Positions 6,545-7,134 of a stretch of DNA of 7,134 nucleotides are shown here, piece by piece (positions within the stretch are counted from its first letter, which is position 1; every line of letters begins with the position of its first letter). The DNA lies in the NCBI GenBank assembly GCA_039932395.1, contig JBDTQB010000241.1, positions 1-7,134 of the forward strand. The letters run 5' to 3'. A program made the position numbers and the translations under genes. Source of the stretch: JAGNNV01 sp039932395. Lineage in GTDB: Bacteria; Acidobacteriota; Vicinamibacteria; Fen-336; JAGNNV01. The notes beneath the pieces were generated by a model. That model saw nothing but the letters and a program-made list of their open reading frames with translations, ran no database searches and was not told where the DNA came from.

Positions 6545-6936
6545 GGGGCACGCGGCGTCCACCTGACGCGCTGCCATCGAGTTGTGGCTCGGCGCTTGTG
6601 AACAACCCGGGCTAAGCCTTGGGGCAGATCGTGTGGCCCACGAACCCAGCGGTGTTTGCAACATTGGACGCCCATTTTGGAGCAAGATCCTGGGCCAAGT
6701 CAGACGGATCCGGCCCTTGAAACTTCCGTCGACTGGCCTCCCAAGGAGGCATTCAGCGACCCAAGTGTGGGCCTTGAGGACTTCGCTAAACGGTGGGGCA
6801 CTGAGGCCGACTAGATCAGCGGGCCAGGCGCTTGCAGCTCTGGCGTACCTGATCGAGCGAGAGATAGGTGAAGGCATTTCCGGCTACAAGTAAAGGACAT
6901 CGATCACGGATCGTGCGTCTGCTGGCGCGGCCGGGA
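6545..6936. other. Intergenic stretch without a convincing gene; possible gene remnant
   Basis: This 392-base stretch has no well-supported intact gene. The longest plus-strand frame (6582-6893, 103 codons) starts with TTG, has no Shine-Dalgarno sequence and uses codons rare in the neighbouring genes (AGA, CTA, ATA, TCA). Protein-like reading seems to move between frames: frame 1 around 6620-6720 (IVWPTNPAVFATLDAHFG), then frame 2 up to the TAG at 6812-6814 (SVGLEDFAKRWGTEAD). A frame change near 6690-6715 would join them, as in a decayed gene. I recognise no family in either piece, so this may equally be non-coding sequence. Confidence 0.3.
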
Positions 6937-7087
6937 GGCCGAGCGAAGGACCTCCGCAGCCAGGCCGTCGCGTAGGAGTCGCTCTGTCTGTCGGCGGCTT
7001 TCCGAGCGTGAGGCGGCTAAGGTCGGCACACGACTTTAGTGCCGCCCGCAGACGCCGTGCCTGGATGCGGAGGTCCTTCGCTCGGCC
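6937..7087. repeat. 151-bp element bounded by long inverted repeats (MITE-like, palindromic repeat or structured RNA)
   Basis: The left arm 6937-6958 (beginning GGCCGAGCGAAGG) is the exact inverse complement of the right arm 7066-7087 (ending CCTTCGCTCGGCC), 22 of 22 bases. Continuing inward past one G/A mismatch, CCAGGC (6960-6965) pairs with GCCTGG (7059-7064), giving 28 of 29. The 93 bases between the arms contain another strong hairpin and no open reading frame of note. GGA occurs directly outside both ends (6934-6936 and 7088-7090), which could be a 3-bp target duplication or chance. The arrangement fits a non-autonomous transposable element, a dispersed intergenic palindrome or a folded RNA closed by a long stem. 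I cannot choose between these without genome-wide copies. Confidence 0.7.
7012..7046 (+). other. Strong internal hairpin inside the 151-bp element
   Basis: GGCGGCTAAGGTCG (7012-7025) pairs with CGACTTTA (7031-7038) and GCCGCC (7041-7046). This makes 14 pairs (one G-T wobble) around a 5-base loop GCACA, with a 2-base GT bulge. A second GGCGGCT at 6993-6999 could pair with the same GCCGCC, so two exclusive folds are possible. No T tract follows, so it is not a standard intrinsic terminator. Confidence 0.6.
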
Positions 7088-7134
7088 GGATCCAGGCGCG
7101 GGATTTGCGATGCACCACTCTTGCGAGAGCCGCC

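Noticed and set aside
6521..6877. Minus-strand open frame (118 codons) overlapping the end of the secreted-protein gene
   Set aside because: Low-complexity Ser/Pro/Arg/Ala translation, no recognisable domain, overlap with a better-supported gene, and no ribosome binding site noted.
6901..6913. CGATC-ACG-GATCG mini hairpin
   Set aside because: A 5-bp stem of this kind is common by chance and has no supporting context.
6937..7087. Integron attC site
   Set aside because: The ends do not show the GTTRRRY/RYYYAAC core pair, and there is no integrase or cassette array.
6937..7087. Rho-independent terminator
   Set aside because: The arms are separated by about 100 bases and no T tract follows either the long stem or the internal hairpin.

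Overview
The window is high-GC bacterial DNA with tightly packed, co-directional or convergent genes, ATG starts and a clean signal-peptide protein. This fits a free-living Gram-negative type such as a proteobacterium or acidobacterium, but nothing in it fixes the phylum (inference). There is no rRNA, tRNA, CRISPR array or transposase.

Left part (1-3230), monovalent cation traffic. The window opens inside a potassium channel gene: the first complete codons spell the K+ selectivity filter GYGD, followed by one membrane helix and a cytoplasmic RCK (TrkA-like) regulatory region. Its stop codon overlaps the start of a separate cyclic-nucleotide-binding protein in an ATGA junction. Converging on this pair from the other strand is a CPA2/Kef-type cation:proton antiporter with its own C-terminal RCK-like domain. 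Only 7 bases separate the two stop codons, and a small palindrome contains both. Together they look like a K+ homeostasis locus: a channel, a candidate nucleotide-sensing partner and an antiporter. Both RCK domains lack a recognisable glycine-rich dinucleotide motif.

Middle part (3231-6126). A 163-base divergent region holds a perfect 7+7 dyad and three GTTC units spaced exactly 10 bp apart. It leads into a family GH4 (NAD+/metal-dependent) 6-phospho-beta-glucosidase-like gene and then an APC-superfamily amino-acid/amine permease 57 bases downstream. These two may be one transcript. No PTS gene is present to supply a phosphorylated sugar.

Right part (6127-7134). A short spacer with two small hairpins precedes a 110-residue predicted secreted protein of unknown function. 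After it come about 590 bases without a convincing intact gene. The first two thirds (6545-6936) contain only broken protein-like reading in shifting frames. The last third holds the most striking non-coding feature: a 151-bp element (6937-7087) bounded by inverted repeats that match perfectly over 22 bp and over 28 of 29 bp when extended. It encloses an internal 14-bp hairpin. It could be a non-autonomous mobile element (MITE-like), a dispersed palindromic repeat or a structured RNA.
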